Source: Paenalcaligenes hominis
GTDB lineage: Bacteria; Pseudomonadota; Gammaproteobacteria; Burkholderiales; Burkholderiaceae_B
Assembly (NCBI RefSeq): GCF_011927625.1
Contig: NZ_JAATIZ010000002.1
Coordinates: 372,001 to 436,000 of the forward strand
DNA length: 64,000 bases
Reading direction: 5' to 3'
The translations under genes were made by a program, and so were the position numbers. Shown here one piece after another: positions 55,309-64,000 of the stretch. The notes under the pieces are model-generated. The model did no database searches and was not told the origin of the DNA. It saw only the letters and a list, made by a program, of their open reading frames with translations. Each line of letters begins with the position of its first letter. Position 1 is the first letter of the stretch.

Positions 55309-56529
55309 TTAGTTGCGCGCTCTTTCTTGCATAAGTTGTTTTACTAACGGTAAGGAGTACCGAATAAAAATCACTAAGCTTAATGCCGTCATAAAGACCA
55401 ATGCACTTAGCCCCCATGCCTGATACAAGTGACGTGTGACCTCAATGAGAACGGCATAAAACACCATGCCTAGCGTGGCAATAGCCGCCGCCACCGTGCC
55501 TTTGCTGACTGGGGAGGACATCAAGGCAAAGCGATACATGACCGCAAAGCTCAACCCCTCGCCAAAGGCAATTAAGCTCATGCCAAAAATCAATGCAAAA
55601 GCAAGGTGATGACTAAAGACAATACCCATTAAAAGGCTAAGCCATCCGCACAACACAAAAGGAAATCCAATTAAAACCGTCTTACCCAACGGCATGCGCT
55701 CTACCCATCGAGCCACCACCACGTTTCCTAAGATGAGGCCACCCAGTACAGGAATTTGACTAAGGGCATAGTCTATATTGCTTAGCCCTAAGTCCTGGAC
55801 TAAGAACACCGGCGATAAGGCAATCCACAGCATGACAGGCAACGCTAACAACGGCCCCGACATGGCAAAAATGATAAAACGTCGGCAACTGAGCACCGAC
55901 CGATAATCGATAATTACCTGCTTGATGTTTTTTGGAGTGCGCTCTTGGGCAGTTAAGGTTTCAGGCATATAACGCCATAACCCTAGCCATGCCAAACCCG
56001 CTAAGGCCGCAATGCCAATGAAGCCCCAATGCCACGATACATGCTCAATTAACAGCGCGCCTAGAATAGGCCCTAATAGCGGGGCCAATAAGGTGATGTT
56101 AGCGATCATCGCCGTCACACGCACGGCATGGCCCTCGGAATAGGCCTCTTGAATAGCCGCAAGCCCTACTGCGGTAATTAAGGTTAATGCCGTGCCTTGC
56201 AAAAAGCGCCACAGTAAAAATTGCTCGATCGTCTGCGTGAAAATAATTGCCACACATCCCACAACAAAAAATAACGCACCGCTTAAAAAAACACGGCGCC
56301 GCCCTAACTGATCAGAAATAGGCCCCCAAAAAACGGCCAATAACGCACCGCCCAACATATAAGCGGACATAGAGGTTGGCGTCCATTCTGCTCCCACGCC
56401 GAACTCTTGTGTGACCGCCAACATGGCGGGTTGAACTAAGTCATTACCTATATAGACAGCTGCCTCAAACAGGGCAAAGGCCAAAGGAAACAATAAGGCC
56501 CTGAATGTGAGGCTCTGATAAATCTGCAT
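55309..56529 (-). CDS. mdfA: Multidrug efflux transporter MdfA (MFS)
   Basis: This is a 406-aa twelve-helix drug/proton antiporter. Its N-terminus LLFPLAFALFEAAVYIGND, then LVQPAMLAV, aligns closely with E. coli MdfA, including the helix-1 glutamate and aspartate needed for drug recognition (Glu in LFEAA, Asp in GNDLV). The MFS loop GPISDQLGRRRV is present. A dyad GTTTTAG / CTAAAAC lies just upstream, a candidate operator. Confidence 0.92.
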   Translation of the reverse strand: MQIYQSLTFRALLFPLAFALFEAAVYIGNDLVQPAMLAVTQEFGVGAEWTPTSMSAYMLGGALLAVFWGPISDQLGRRRVFLSGALFFVVGCVAIIFTQTIEQFLLWRFLQGTALTLITAVGLAAIQEAYSEGHAVRVTAMIANITLLAPLLGPILGALLIEHVSWHWGFIGIAALAGLAWLGLWRYMPETLTAQERTPKNIKQVIIDYRSVLSCRRFIIFAMSGPLLALPVMLWIALSPVFLVQDLGLSNIDYALSQIPVLGGLILGNVVVARWVERMPLGKTVLIGFPFVLCGWLSLLMGIVFSHHLAFALIFGMSLIAFGEGLSFAVMYRFALMSSPVSKGTVAAAIATLGMVFYAVLIEVTRHLYQAWGLSALVFMTALSLVIFIRYSLPLVKQLMQERARN

Positions 56530-56543
56530 ACAATACGTCTTTC

Positions 56544-56564
56544 GTTTTAGCTGATAACTAAAAC
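56544..56564. promoter_or_regulatory. Dyad upstream of mdfA
   Basis: GTTTTAG-CTGATAA-CTAAAAC is a perfect 7-bp inverted repeat, 15 bp before the mdfA ATG on the minus strand. It is short and AT-rich, so it may be an operator or a leader stem. Confidence 0.5.
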
Positions 56565-56605
56565 ATTGATTTAAATAAAAAAAATGGATTGTGATTCAAT
56601 GACAG

Positions 56606-57058
56606 TTAGCGTTTGCCAAACACAAATACGCTGAGCCCGGCAATCATAATGAGGAGCCCTACGATCTTATTCCAGCTTATTTCTCGCACAGGCATGTGCA
56701 AAAGACCAAAGTGGTCAATTAACAAACCACAAATAATTTGCCCCAACACCATGAAAAAAAGCATGTTGGCTACGCCTAGCTTTGGTGCTAAAAAAATGCT
56801 GGTAAATACTAAACCCGCACCAATTACACCCCCCGTTAAGTACCACCAAGGTTGCTGTGGGATTTGACCCAATGCCTGAATGAACTGCCCGCGACCCATG
56901 ATCGCTGACATGCATAACAACAGCAAAGTGCCCGTGACAAAAGACCAAAAAGCAGCATAAATGGGCTGAGCAAAAAGGGCTTTGCCAAGCTGAGAATTAA
57001 TGGCGGCTTGCGTTGCCATTCCGGCGCCCGCAATAAAAGCCATGACGAAATACCACAT
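56606..57058 (-). CDS. DMT-superfamily transporter, YdcZ/DUF606 type
   Basis: This is a 150-aa hydrophobic protein with five membrane segments: WYFVMAFIAGAGMATQAAIN, AAFWSFVTGTLLLLCMSAI, YLTGGVIGAGLVFTSIFLA, MLFFMVLGQIICGLLIDHF and KIVGLLIMIAGLSVFVFG. The GMATQAAINSQLG start is typical of the family. I start at ATG 57058; longer frames to 57205 overlap the apt terminator and lack the membrane pattern. The substrate is unknown. Confidence 0.8.
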   Translation of the reverse strand: MWYFVMAFIAGAGMATQAAINSQLGKALFAQPIYAAFWSFVTGTLLLLCMSAIMGRGQFIQALGQIPQQPWWYLTGGVIGAGLVFTSIFLAPKLGVANMLFFMVLGQIICGLLIDHFGLLHMPVREISWNKIVGLLIMIAGLSVFVFGKR

Positions 57059-57072
57059 AACACACATCCAAT

Positions 57073-57104
57073 GAAGAAAAAGAAAGCAGCTTAAAAGCTG
57101 CTTT
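57073..57104 (-). terminator. Terminator of apt
   Basis: On the minus strand AAAGCAGCTTTTAAGCTGCTTT is followed by CTTTTTCTTC, 13 bp after the apt stop. Confidence 0.82.
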
Positions 57105-57116
57105 GTTGGATTAGGA

Positions 57117-57683
57117 CTAAAGCGATTGATTCCCTGGGTCGTCCTCGTGAAAAGTACAAGCGGTAAATACTGATAGCCCTGTGTCGCGTACCGCCTGCGA
57201 CCCACCTAAGTCAGGCAAATCAATAATGGCTGCTGCCTCGACGGTATTTGCCCCTAAGCGCTGTAATAAGCGCGATGCTGCGACCATCGTCCCGCCCGTA
57301 GCAATAAGGTCATCAATTAATAAGACGCGTTGCCCAGGTCGTACAGAGTCAGTATGAATTTCCACAGAGGCATTACCGTACTCGAGTGAGTAGTCTTCTG
57401 CAACAGTTTTAAAAGGAAGCTTGCCTTTTTTACGTACCGGGATGAAACCCAAATTAAGCTCGTAAGCCAGCACAGAACCAACAATAAAACCACGTGCATC
57501 GATCCCTGCTACCAAATCCAAACGTTGCTGCATGTAGCGATAAACAAAAAGATCAATTAAGACTCTAAATGCTTGCGGATCTTGTAATACAGGCGTGATG
57601 TCGCGAAACGTCACCCCAGGGTTGGGCCAATTTGGCACGCTACGTATGGTTTGACGAATATAATCAGCTGGATCAGTATGCAT
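57117..57683 (-). CDS. apt: Adenine phosphoribosyltransferase
   Basis: This enzyme salvages adenine to AMP with PRPP. The typical start [20 protein letters not shown], then FRDITPVL, and the PRPP loop [14 protein letters not shown] are intact; [14 protein letters not shown] is the purine region. I start at ATG 57683 (188 aa); an in-frame GTG at 57701 would add six residues. The ribosome site is poor. It is probably a single gene, downstream of cydC but separated by a terminator. Confidence 0.94.
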   Translation of the reverse strand: MHTDPADYIRQTIRSVPNWPNPGVTFRDITPVLQDPQAFRVLIDLFVYRYMQQRLDLVAGIDARGFIVGSVLAYELNLGFIPVRKKGKLPFKTVAEDYSLEYGNASVEIHTDSVRPGQRVLLIDDLIATGGTMVAASRLLQRLGANTVEAAAIIDLPDLGGSQAVRDTGLSVFTACTFHEDDPGNQSL

Positions 57684-57701
57684 AACAAAAGTAACAACCA
57701 C

Positions 57702-57734
57702 AAAAAAAGCCCAAGTGCCCCATGCACCTGCGGC
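57702..57734 (-). terminator. Terminator of the cyd operon
   Basis: On the minus strand GCC(G)CAGGTGC / GCACTTGGGC (one bulge, one G-T pair) is followed by TTTTTTT, about 45 bp after the cydC stop. Confidence 0.82.
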
Positions 57735-57777
57735 AAACCTATAAGTTTACACAATCGTTGTTAAGTGCGTCTATGCA

Positions 57778-59445
57778 CTAGGCGTAACGTGTTAAACGAC
57801 CATTGAGAAGTTGATAACGATGTTGCACGACTCCGGCTGGAATCTGAGCATGCGTGACCATAATAACGGTACGGTTTTTAGCCAAATGATGCAAGTCTTT
57901 TAACCACGCCTCTGCGGTGGTTTTGTCTAGACCCGCTGTTGGTTCATCCAGCAACCAAACTGAAGCAGGTGTGAGCAAGGTGCGTGCGAGGCTGAGACGG
58001 CGTACCTGCCCAGTGGATAGAGTATTACCGCCTTCTCCTAGCCAAGTATCTAGGCCGCCAAGCTGCGCTACTTGTTCGTCTAAACGGACTTGTTTGAGCA
58101 CCTCCCAGAGCGCTTCGTCAGAGGCATGGGGGTCGCCAAGCAATAAATTGTGGCGCACTGTACCCATAAAGACCGCGGAGTGTTGGGATAACAACGCAAA
58201 GCGTTGATAAAGCGTTGTTGGGTCTACCTGCGCTAAATCGACACCGCCATACTCAATACGACCCGTATCAAGCGGGTAAATGTGCATAATTGCTAATAAC
58301 AATGTGGTTTTCCCACTACCACTGAGCCCTTCGATACTAATACGCTGCCCTTGTGGCACCACCAAATCAATGCCTTCCAACACCGTTGCTGCCGAGTCAT
58401 AGCTTAGACTGACATGGACTAACTGTAGCGTTCCTTGCTCGGGCAGAGCGGAATAATGAACGACGGTAGACTCCGCTGGCAACGATGTGGAGGCATTGAT
58501 CTCTTGTAGACGAGCAGCAGCAGCATGAACTGCGCCCAACCCTGCCGCCCCACGCATAATAGGGGCGATGACTTCAAATAAGCCCATCGCACCCAATAAC
58601 AACCCAACCCAAATAGGGGCAGATAAAGAGTGTTGACTGTGAGCGGTTGCACCTAGCCACAGTAGCGCTAACACCAGTGCCCCTATCACGACTTGCTGTA
58701 GCCAATTCCCCAAACTGGTTGCGGCAGTTAGCCGCTTTTGCGCTTGAGCCAACTGTTGGGCGGCCTGCTCGAACTGCTGCTGAGCCTGATGGGTCACCGT
58801 AAATACCAATAAATCAGTGTGTGCGCTTAGTGCATCGTGGGTCCAGGCGCGTAGCTCTGCCTGGGCTAGCTGAACGGCCTCGCCGACTTGAGCAGTACGT
58901 CTGGCGACCCAATACGGTAAGACTCCAGCAGCCAAACACAGCACCACTAACAACACCCAGCCTAAGACAGGTAACGCCACTCCCATCAGCACACTGAACA
59001 CCACGCCAGAAACCAGGGCCGTAAAGGCGGGCGCCACCAATAACAAGAAAAAGCTATCTAAGCGTTCAATGTCATTAATTAAACGTGTTATTAAATCGCC
59101 ATCACGGTATTGGGCGAGTTGCGCCGGCTTTAGACTAGCAAGATGTGCAAAGCTTTGAGTACGAATTTCAGCTTGGAGATCGAGGGTGACGTGATGCCCC
59201 ACGATGCGCTCGGCATACCGAGACGCAATTCGCCACATGGACAACCCCCGTACTAAGGCGGAAGGGGCAAATAAATTAAAGCTTAATGTGCCGCCCGCAA
59301 GAAAAGCACCCGTTAAAAACCATCCTGCTACTGACAATAAGCCAATGCCAGCAAAGACAGTAGATAAAACCAAACACAAGGCGAGCAGCACAAGACGCCA
59401 ATGACCTCGCACCCAAGGACCCGCTAGCTGCCACCATAGCTTCAT
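57778..59445 (-). CDS. cydC: Thiol/haem ABC exporter subunit CydC
   Basis: CydDC exports cysteine and glutathione to the periplasm and is required to assemble cytochrome bd. At about 555 aa it has six N-terminal membrane helices. The ATPase domain has Walker A GLSGSGKTT, signature LSTGQVRRLSLAR and Walker B VWLLDEPT. ATG 59445 overlaps the cydD stop by four bases; the frame upstream to 59487 lies inside cydD and is not used. Confidence 0.94.
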   Translation of the reverse strand: MKLWWQLAGPWVRGHWRLVLLALCLVLSTVFAGIGLLSVAGWFLTGAFLAGGTLSFNLFAPSALVRGLSMWRIASRYAERIVGHHVTLDLQAEIRTQSFAHLASLKPAQLAQYRDGDLITRLINDIERLDSFFLLLVAPAFTALVSGVVFSVLMGVALPVLGWVLLVVLCLAAGVLPYWVARRTAQVGEAVQLAQAELRAWTHDALSAHTDLLVFTVTHQAQQQFEQAAQQLAQAQKRLTAATSLGNWLQQVVIGALVLALLWLGATAHSQHSLSAPIWVGLLLGAMGLFEVIAPIMRGAAGLGAVHAAAARLQEINASTSLPAESTVVHYSALPEQGTLQLVHVSLSYDSAATVLEGIDLVVPQGQRISIEGLSGSGKTTLLLAIMHIYPLDTGRIEYGGVDLAQVDPTTLYQRFALLSQHSAVFMGTVRHNLLLGDPHASDEALWEVLKQVRLDEQVAQLGGLDTWLGEGGNTLSTGQVRRLSLARTLLTPASVWLLDEPTAGLDKTTAEAWLKDLHHLAKNRTVIMVTHAQIPAGVVQHRYQLLNGRLTRYA

Positions 59446-61148
59446 AAGACGTCTCGCTGCAGTAACTGTTGGTTTTCCATAAACCACACTTGACCTAACT
59501 GCGCTGCTACCTCGGCATCATGGGTAGCAATGATGAGGCAGCGATGTTGAGCAAAACCTAAAATTGCAGCTAACACCTGATCACGCGTCGTGCTGTCTAA
59601 ATGAGCAGTAGGCTCATCTAATAAAATCACAGCAGGGTCAGTTAAAAATAAACGCGCCAAGGCAAGACGATGCACTTGACCGCCAGATAAGCCATGGCCT
59701 CGGGTGCCAATCTGGGTAGCTAGGCCCTTTGGCAAAGGGCGCACAAACGGCAACGCCTGAGCTTGCTCTAGGGCCCACCATAACTGCGCATCGGTGGCAT
59801 CGGGTCGTGCCCGTCGTAAAAAATCAGCAATGGTACCGAGCCCAATAAAAGGCTGTGGGCCAATGAGGGCCACCTCGGTGGCAGCACAGCTAAACTGTAT
59901 CCGCCCTTGGACTTGCGGGCGCAAGCCAATTAAGGCTTCTAAAAACGTGGTTTTTCCTAAGCCACTCGCCCCCATAAGGGCAACGTGTTGCCCACGATCC
60001 AAACTAAAGTCAGTGGCGTGAAGTAAAGGGACGCCGGTGGGCGACTTGAGTTGTAACTGCTCTACTTGGAGCAGGGGCTGCGCACCCGTCTCGTGAAACT
60101 GAACCACGGCAGACCTTGAAGGGGTAGGTAAATCGTTGCTTAACTGAGGAAGCTGTTCATACAGTTGATGGAGCTCATCAACCGCTACCTTTGCAGTGGC
60201 CCGGTCGTGATAGCTTGCCGCCATTTTGCGCAGTGGATTATAAACTTCGGGAGCCAACAGCAAACAAAAAAGCCCATGATGCAAACTGAAGCCCGTAAAG
60301 TGGCTGCCCAACATGCCGAGATAACTAAGACCGATATACACCGCAACCCCAGCTACCCCTAACGCCGCAAAGAGCTCAAGCACAGCCGAGGAAAGAAAAG
60401 CAATACGCAGCACTTTCATGGTGGTTTGGCTCAACGCCACACTGGCTGAACGCACCGATCGCACTTCGTCTGTGGTGCGCCCTAATAAAGCCAAGGTAAA
60501 CAACCCACGAATTCGATCTGAAAAAACCCCAGATAAACGGCTGAGCACGCGTTGATGCTTTTGGTTAGCGGCCTCGGCTCGCATTCCAATTAATGCCATA
60601 AATAAGGGAATTAATGGTGCCGTAACTAAAAACAGAGCCGCCACTACCCAATCCACTGGCAACACAACCAATGCAATCGCAAAAGGAAGAATCACCGCAC
60701 TAATGACGGCAGGTAAATAACGCTGCAAATAACCATCAAGCGCTTGTACCTGATCGATTAAGCTCACCGTCAAGGTACCGATCGGGTGTTGCTTTGACCA
60801 CGCGGGGCCTTTGGCTAGCGTTAACGCAAAAAGCTGACGACGGATCTGCAACTTGATGGTTTCTGCTGCATGGCTAGCGGCTTGCTCGCCAGACCAGTTA
60901 ATACTGGCACGTAAAATAATTAAGCCAGCAATGGTTGCCATTGCGCCGAGCAATTGCGCTGGCTCGATAGAAAGACGAATGGCTTGGTCCAAGGTGTTGG
61001 CCAAGAACCAAGCCTGTATGATCATAAAAGCCCCATCTAGAAGTGGCGCGCATACAGCCCAGAACATGGCTGTAGGTGCTTGGCGCCCCACCCCTGAAAG
61101 CCAACGGCGTTGCACCGCGGCTTTCGATGTAGATTGAGTTTTAGACAT
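59442..61148 (-). CDS. cydD: Thiol/haem ABC exporter subunit CydD
   Basis: This is the partner half-transporter of CydC. It is 568 aa with six membrane helices, Walker A GASGLGKTT, signature LSGGQVHRLALAR and Walker B VILLDEPT. I start at ATG 61148, which lacks an obvious ribosome site; GTG 61154 is an alternative. It lies 17 bp after cydX in the cyd operon, so the oxidase and its assembly exporter are made together. Confidence 0.94.
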   Translation of the reverse strand: MSKTQSTSKAAVQRRWLSGVGRQAPTAMFWAVCAPLLDGAFMIIQAWFLANTLDQAIRLSIEPAQLLGAMATIAGLIILRASINWSGEQAASHAAETIKLQIRRQLFALTLAKGPAWSKQHPIGTLTVSLIDQVQALDGYLQRYLPAVISAVILPFAIALVVLPVDWVVAALFLVTAPLIPLFMALIGMRAEAANQKHQRVLSRLSGVFSDRIRGLFTLALLGRTTDEVRSVRSASVALSQTTMKVLRIAFLSSAVLELFAALGVAGVAVYIGLSYLGMLGSHFTGFSLHHGLFCLLLAPEVYNPLRKMAASYHDRATAKVAVDELHQLYEQLPQLSNDLPTPSRSAVVQFHETGAQPLLQVEQLQLKSPTGVPLLHATDFSLDRGQHVALMGASGLGKTTFLEALIGLRPQVQGRIQFSCAATEVALIGPQPFIGLGTIADFLRRARPDATDAQLWWALEQAQALPFVRPLPKGLATQIGTRGHGLSGGQVHRLALARLFLTDPAVILLDEPTAHLDSTTRDQVLAAILGFAQHRCLIIATHDAEVAAQLGQVWFMENQQLLQRDVL

Positions 61149-61165
61149 ACACACAGATGAGTGGG

Positions 61166-61288
61166 TTAGGGTTTAGTCAATGCGTCTCGTTCTCTTTTGT
61201 TAACGACGCGTAGCTCGAACCACATCGCATTCAAAATAGAAAAAGCACACGCTAAACCTAAACCTAGAATCCAAGAAAAATACCACAT
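61166..61288 (-). CDS. cydX: Cytochrome bd accessory small subunit CydX
   Basis: This is a 40-aa single-span protein, WYFSWILGLGLACAFSILNA then MWFEL and a charged tail, matching CydX, which stabilises the haems of cytochrome bd. ATG 61288 has AGGAGGCAGGCT immediately upstream, a strong ribosome site. It is too short for most gene finders and follows cydB by 11 bp. A longer open frame to 61435 in the same phase overlaps cydB and is not the start. Confidence 0.92.
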   Translation of the reverse strand: MWYFSWILGLGLACAFSILNAMWFELRVVNKRERDALTKP

Positions 61289-61299
61289 AGCCTGCCTCC

Positions 61300-62460
61300 T
61301 TAATAAGAATGCGGAGCGGTTTCCACCGACTCCGGTGTTACCTTGCCGCGCATAATGCGGTAAACCCATGAGGTATACGCAATAATCAAAGGCAAGAACA
61401 CCATCGTGACTAACAGCATGACCCACAACGTCCAATGACTGGCTGAGGCATCAAAGAGCGTTAAGCTCGAAGCGGGCTGTGTGGATGAAGGTAATAAAAA
61501 CGGATAGGTGGAAAACCCGAAGGTGAAGATCACCCCCGCAATGCTGAGTGAGGACATAATAACGGCTAACAAACGGCCGCCACCTACCAGCGCTATAGCC
61601 CCTAGGGCACCTACTATCCCTACAACTGGAGCTATCCATGTTGCCGGAGCCAACTTGTAGTTTTGCATCCAGCCACCGCTTTGTAAGGTGACTTCTTTCA
61701 CCGTTAGTAAGGGATTAGACACCGCGTTGCCATCGATAATGCCAGTATTAAGGCTGTAACCGGTGACAGAGGAAGCAATCCACACACCACCTAATACAAA
61801 CACTGCAATAGCGGCAAGCCCTGCATAACGCGCCCATCGCGTGGCTAAACGTGCTACTTCACCTTCTGTTTTCCAACTTAAAACCACCCCACCTTGCATG
61901 AGCATAAGCAAAATACTGAGTACACCGCTTAGGAGGGCAAAAGGTTGAAATAACGCGAAGAAACTGCCTTCATAAATGGGACGCAGCGTATCGGACTCGA
62001 AGTAAAAAGGAACCCCTAACATCACGTTGCCCACGGCCACCCCAAACACCAAGGCACTGACTACACCCGAAGCACACCAAATGGCATCCCAATTTCGGCG
62101 CCATGCCACGCTTTCAATTTTGCTGCGGTATTTAATGGCGACTGGACGCACAATCAATGCAACCAAGAGCAGCATCATGGCTAAATAAAAGCCGGAAAAA
62201 GACAACGCGTATAGCAAAGGCCACGCAGCAAAAACGACGCCACCTGCAACGATGAGCCATACTTGGTTGCCCTCCCACACAGGGCCGATCACGTTATAAA
62301 GCACGCGACGCTCTGCATCGGTTTTAGCAACCAACGGTAAAAGCATGGCGATTCCTAAGTCGGCACCATCCATAATGGCAAAACCTACCAGCAATACGCC
62401 AAGTAAGAGCCACCAAATATGCCGCATGGTGACGTAATCAAGTAAGATCAGTGATTCCAT
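61300..62460 (-). CDS. cydB: Cytochrome bd ubiquinol oxidase subunit II
   Basis: This is a membrane subunit of the high-affinity oxidase that pairs with CydA. It is 386 aa with eight or nine hydrophobic segments. GFAIMDGADLGIAMLLPLV, RRVLYNVIGPVWEGNQVWLI and FSGFYLAMMLLLVALIVRPV are family hallmarks. It lies ten bases after cydA. Confidence 0.96.
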   Translation of the reverse strand: MESLILLDYVTMRHIWWLLLGVLLVGFAIMDGADLGIAMLLPLVAKTDAERRVLYNVIGPVWEGNQVWLIVAGGVVFAAWPLLYALSFSGFYLAMMLLLVALIVRPVAIKYRSKIESVAWRRNWDAIWCASGVVSALVFGVAVGNVMLGVPFYFESDTLRPIYEGSFFALFQPFALLSGVLSILLMLMQGGVVLSWKTEGEVARLATRWARYAGLAAIAVFVLGGVWIASSVTGYSLNTGIIDGNAVSNPLLTVKEVTLQSGGWMQNYKLAPATWIAPVVGIVGALGAIALVGGGRLLAVIMSSLSIAGVIFTFGFSTYPFLLPSSTQPASSLTLFDASASHWTLWVMLLVTMVFLPLIIAYTSWVYRIMRGKVTPESVETAPHSY

Positions 62461-62470
62461 CTTCGACTCC

Positions 62471-64000
62471 TTATTTGGCTAATGCAGCATCAGCCGCAAA
62501 ATCAGTAGCAGGGGCAGCGGCCTCGTCATCGGGGCCATGCTTGATGGCTTTTAGCATCACTTTGGTGCCAACAATCGCCAAAATGGTATAGAGCACAATA
62601 AAGATGCTTAAGCTAATGGCGAGATCGACAACGCTTAAGCCAGAGGCAGCGTAATACGTAGGTAACACCCCTTCGATAGCCCAAGGTTGACGCCCAAATT
62701 CGGCGACAAACCATCCGCATTCAATAGCAATCCATGGCAACGGTATGCTGAATAAGGCAAACTTTAAGAACCGCGGTGAATGAGTGATCCGATCTTTAGA
62801 AGCCAAGTAAAACGCCACCAAGAAAAACGCGATCAAGTAAAAACCAATACCCACCATAATACGGAAGGCCCAGAATAACGGCCCAACCTGAGGAACGGTG
62901 TCCCAAGCGGCTTGAGCGATTTGTTCAGGCGTAGCATTGCGTATGTCTTGGGTATAGCGTTTCAATAACAGCGCATAACCTAAGTCTTTCCAGTGCTCAT
63001 CAAACACGGCCTGAGCTTCGGCATCTTCTTTATTTGCACGTAATGTCTGCAAGGCATCGTAGGCAATTAAACCACGCTGGATCTGGTCTTCGGCCATACT
63101 AACCAGCTCGTTAATGCCCAACATAGGCTCTGTGACTGAGCGTGTACCGATTAAGCCCATTACCCATGGGATTTCGATGGCGAAGTCATTACGGCGTTCA
63201 TTTTGATTGGGAATAGCAATCAGGTTGAAGTTAGCGGGGGCGGGTTCGGTCTCCCACATGGACTCTAAAGCAGCAATCTTCATTTTCTGGTGTTCGGTAG
63301 TGAGATAACCACTTTCATCCCCTAAGACAGCTACAGAAAGAGAACCTGCTAAACCAAAGCTGGCTGCCACGACCATTGAACGGCGTGCGAGCTCGAGATG
63401 GCGACCACGCATTACATACCAAGCGCTGACACCTAATACAAATACAGCGGCTAAGGTATAGCCCGAGCTGACTGTATGCACAAACTTGGCTTGGGCGACG
63501 GGGTTAAAAATCACATCCGCAAAGCTGTCTAGCTCCATACGCATCGTGTGCGGGTTGAAGTGAGCGCCGCTTGGGTTTTGCATCCAACCGTTTGCAATAA
63601 GAATCCATAAGGCGGAAAAGTTGGCCCCTATCGCTACCAACCACGTCACAATAAGGTGAGCAACTTTTGATAAACGGTTCCAGCCAAAAAAGAACACCCC
63701 AATAAAGGTGGCTTCCATAAAGAAGGCCATTAACCCTTCGATTGCCAGCGGCGCACCAAAGATATCGCCCACATAATGACTGTAGTAAGACCAGTTCATA
63801 CCGAACTGGAACTCCATCACGACCCCAGTCGCCACCCCTACAGCAAAGTTAATACCAAACAGCTTGCCCCAGAACATGGTCATGCGACGCCAGATGTCTT
63901 TTCCAGTCATCACATAAACGCTTTCCATAATGGCAAGCAAAAAGGCTAAACCTAGCGTTAATGGTACAAATATAAAGTGAAACATCGCTGTCAAAGCAAA
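62471..64000 (-). CDS. cydA: Cytochrome bd ubiquinol oxidase subunit I (5' end beyond the window)
   Basis: This is the haem-bearing subunit of the quinol:O2 oxidoreductase. The frame is open to the window edge (FALTAMFHF), so about 15 N-terminal residues are missing; the TTG at 63994 is not the start. The first haem histidine is in MFHFIFVPLTLGLAF, and the EFQFGMNWSYYSHYVGD, GRQPWAIEGVLPT and quinol-loop segments are present. The extent of the middle loop and total length match the long Q-loop (E. coli) type. A Glu-rich stretch precedes RYTQDIRNATPEQ. Confidence 0.96.
   Translation of the reverse strand, partial: FALTAMFHFIFVPLTLGLAFLLAIMESVYVMTGKDIWRRMTMFWGKLFGINFAVGVATGVVMEFQFGMNWSYYSHYVGDIFGAPLAIEGLMAFFMEATFIGVFFFGWNRLSKVAHLIVTWLVAIGANFSALWILIANGWMQNPSGAHFNPHTMRMELDSFADVIFNPVAQAKFVHTVSSGYTLAAVFVLGVSAWYVMRGRHLELARRSMVVAASFGLAGSLSVAVLGDESGYLTTEHQKMKIAALESMWETEPAPANFNLIAIPNQNERRNDFAIEIPWVMGLIGTRSVTEPMLGINELVSMAEDQIQRGLIAYDALQTLRANKEDAEAQAVFDEHWKDLGYALLLKRYTQDIRNATPEQIAQAAWDTVPQVGPLFWAFRIMVGIGFYLIAFFLVAFYLASKDRITHSPRFLKFALFSIPLPWIAIECGWFVAEFGRQPWAIEGVLPTYYAASGLSVVDLAISLSIFIVLYTILAIVGTKVMLKAIKHGPDDEAAAPATDFAADAALAK

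Noticed and set aside
57059-57205. N-terminal extension of the YdcZ-type transporter
   Set aside because: The extra 49 codons overlap the apt terminator and the apt coding end, and do not match the family.

Overview
The window reads as chromosome from a moderate-GC betaproteobacterium, most likely a low-GC member of the Alcaligenaceae (Burkholderiales). The basis is the gene content and order: a complete F-type atp operon with atpI, adjacent rep and priA, a ubiE / Tim44-like / ubiJ / ubiB neighbourhood, a DUF3683-type giant FAD/Fe-S oxidoreductase, phoB-phoR, and cydABX-cydDC. The genus is an inference; no rRNA is present.

Layout. 1-800 is the 3' half of gshA. 832-2722 is a small foreign-looking module: two 57-bp direct repeats, each carrying a tRNA-type terminator, enclose an AT-rich Fic gene, an array of palindromic sites with a 70-bp period, and an AlpA-like regulator. 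The module abuts tRNA-Arg(CCG). 3026-8461 holds a membrane-anchored di-heme cytochrome c, a 3-hydroxyacyl-CoA dehydrogenase, a divergent phosphoketolase-family protein and an unknown 79-aa protein behind a very strong promoter. 8591-15341 (minus) holds rep, priA, an outer-membrane barrel protein, hemE and an atypical Fis-type regulator. 15522-22888 (minus) is atpIBEFHAGDC, in which atpE is flanked on both sides by strong RNA stems. 23140-28654 holds an enoyl-CoA hydratase, an M61-PDZ peptidase, a pteridine-reductase-like SDR, folB, ttcA and an XRE/MmyB regulator. 28971-33470 holds thiG-thiD, mtnN, pcm and tolC. 33467-38168 (minus) holds rfaE2, a di-iron ferritin-like protein, ubiB, ubiJ and a Tim44-like protein.

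38293-45472 is an accessory catabolic cluster: FAD oxidoreductase, SDR, an isochorismatase-fold protein lacking its catalytic Asp and Cys, both subunits of a Rieske ring-hydroxylating dioxygenase, a periplasmic binding protein and a divergent AraC regulator. It sits between the Tim44-ubiJ-ubiB genes and ubiE, which I expect to be neighbours in relatives, so it looks inserted. 45520-55192 carries ubiE, phoB-phoR, a VOC protein, ilvA, a YqaA-type membrane protein and the 1310-aa oxidoreductase. 55309-64000 (minus) carries mdfA, a YdcZ-type transporter, apt and cydABX-DC; cydA runs off the window end.

How it fits together: most of the window is core energy metabolism (ATP synthase, ubiquinone and haem synthesis, cytochrome bd and its CydDC assembly exporter, cytochrome c) and cofactor synthesis (folate/pterin, thiamine, glutathione). 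The accessory parts are the Fic module and the dioxygenase cluster. The most unusual items are the dyad array before fic, the stems around atpE, the catalytic-residue-less isochorismatase-fold protein, and the promoter/operator arrangement of the 79-aa gene. No CRISPR array, insertion sequence or prophage structural gene was seen.
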